Below are positions 63,822-64,000 of a stretch of DNA of 64,000 nt, piece after piece. Numbering within the stretch: position 1 is the stretch's first letter; each line of letters opens with the position of its first letter. The notes under the pieces were generated by a model that was not told the origin of the DNA, did no database searches, and saw only the letters and a program-made list of their open reading frames with translations. Source of the stretch: Trichobilharzia regenti. Lineage: Eukaryota > Platyhelminthes > Trematoda > Strigeidida > Schistosomatidae. The stretch lies in contig CALYDD020000429.1 in NCBI GenBank assembly GCA_944472135.2, positions 106,325 to 170,324 on the forward strand. Direction: 5' to 3'. Both the position numbers and the translations under genes were made by a program.

Positions 63822-64000
63822 CCCAAAGCTACGACAGCGTGCTGAAACACCGCCTCTCGCTTCTGACTTGAACTCAATCACTCCACAAGACACTTCTCTA
63901 TCTGGATGAGCCTCTCGTCCAAGTGCGCATAAATCAAGCCTCATGTGATTCCCTACGATGAGAAGAACAAGGTGCAAATTCTGATGTCATCATATATTCT
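63822..64000 (+). repeat. Third copy of the inverted-repeat element (runs off the window)
   Basis: Matches 57472-57650 (offset 6350) with only one or two substitutions visible, beginning exactly at 'cccaaagctacgacagcg'. The sequence to its left differs from that left of 57471, so the element has a real border here. Confidence 0.92.

Overview
The window looks like schistosome (blood-fluke, genus Schistosoma) nuclear DNA. The base composition is AT-rich and contains no long open reading frame. The recognisable coding traces are degraded retroelements of the kinds that dominate fluke genomes: several RTE/SR2-like non-LTR copies, one CR1-like non-LTR copy and one Penelope-like element with a GIY-YIG domain. 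There are also tRNA-like SINE heads and two relics of short-stem-III hammerhead ribozymes of the type known from schistosome retroposons. Family and genus assignments rest on translated motifs and memory of these families, not on a search. Almost all supplied reading frames are chance frames in repeats; I found no intact ordinary protein-coding gene.

Layout. (1) Positions 1-16350 form a tandem array with a period of about 6 kb. Modules F, D, C and E recur, and a 3.8 kb block (5419-9236) is repeated almost without change at 10752-14567. The first unit is interrupted by a 3.4 kb insert (406-3845) carrying a SINE-like sequence and a nearly complete but dead RTE element. It also holds a 154 bp fold-back insertion (137-290) whose empty site survives in units 2 and 3. 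(2) Positions 16350-24130 are AT-rich with almost no recognisable content apart from one tRNA-like SINE head (20150-20330) and one hammerhead-like core (23097-23133). (3) Positions 24130-40180 form a second, older and more scrambled set of tandem segmental duplications. Modules R1, R2, R3 and R4 and a two-exon gene fragment recur; a CR1-like element and a 179-base A run interrupt it.

(4) Positions 40950-43080 hold an ancient RTE copy, and 44270-45260 hold a minus-strand Penelope-like element with a recognisable YMDD box and GIY-YIG endonuclease. (5) Positions 48719-50795 are a local tandem duplication. A 5'-truncated RTE sits in unit 1 and a different insert sits in unit 2, so each unit records the other's empty site. 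(6) Around 52743, minus strand, is the best candidate for a real host gene: a signal-peptide first exon with a TATA-like box and a perfect splice donor, followed by possible in-phase micro-exons, as in schistosome micro-exon genes. (7) A second member of the fold-back family, with 12 bp direct repeats, lies at 54210-54358. (8) Positions 56575-61110 form a giant inverted repeat with arms of about 2.1 kb and a 351 bp spacer; a third partial copy enters at 63822. (9) Another dead RTE 3' part lies at 61880-62745.

Functionally, this is a repeat-dominated region shaped by tandem duplication, retroelement insertion and decay, with one possible small secreted-protein gene embedded in it.
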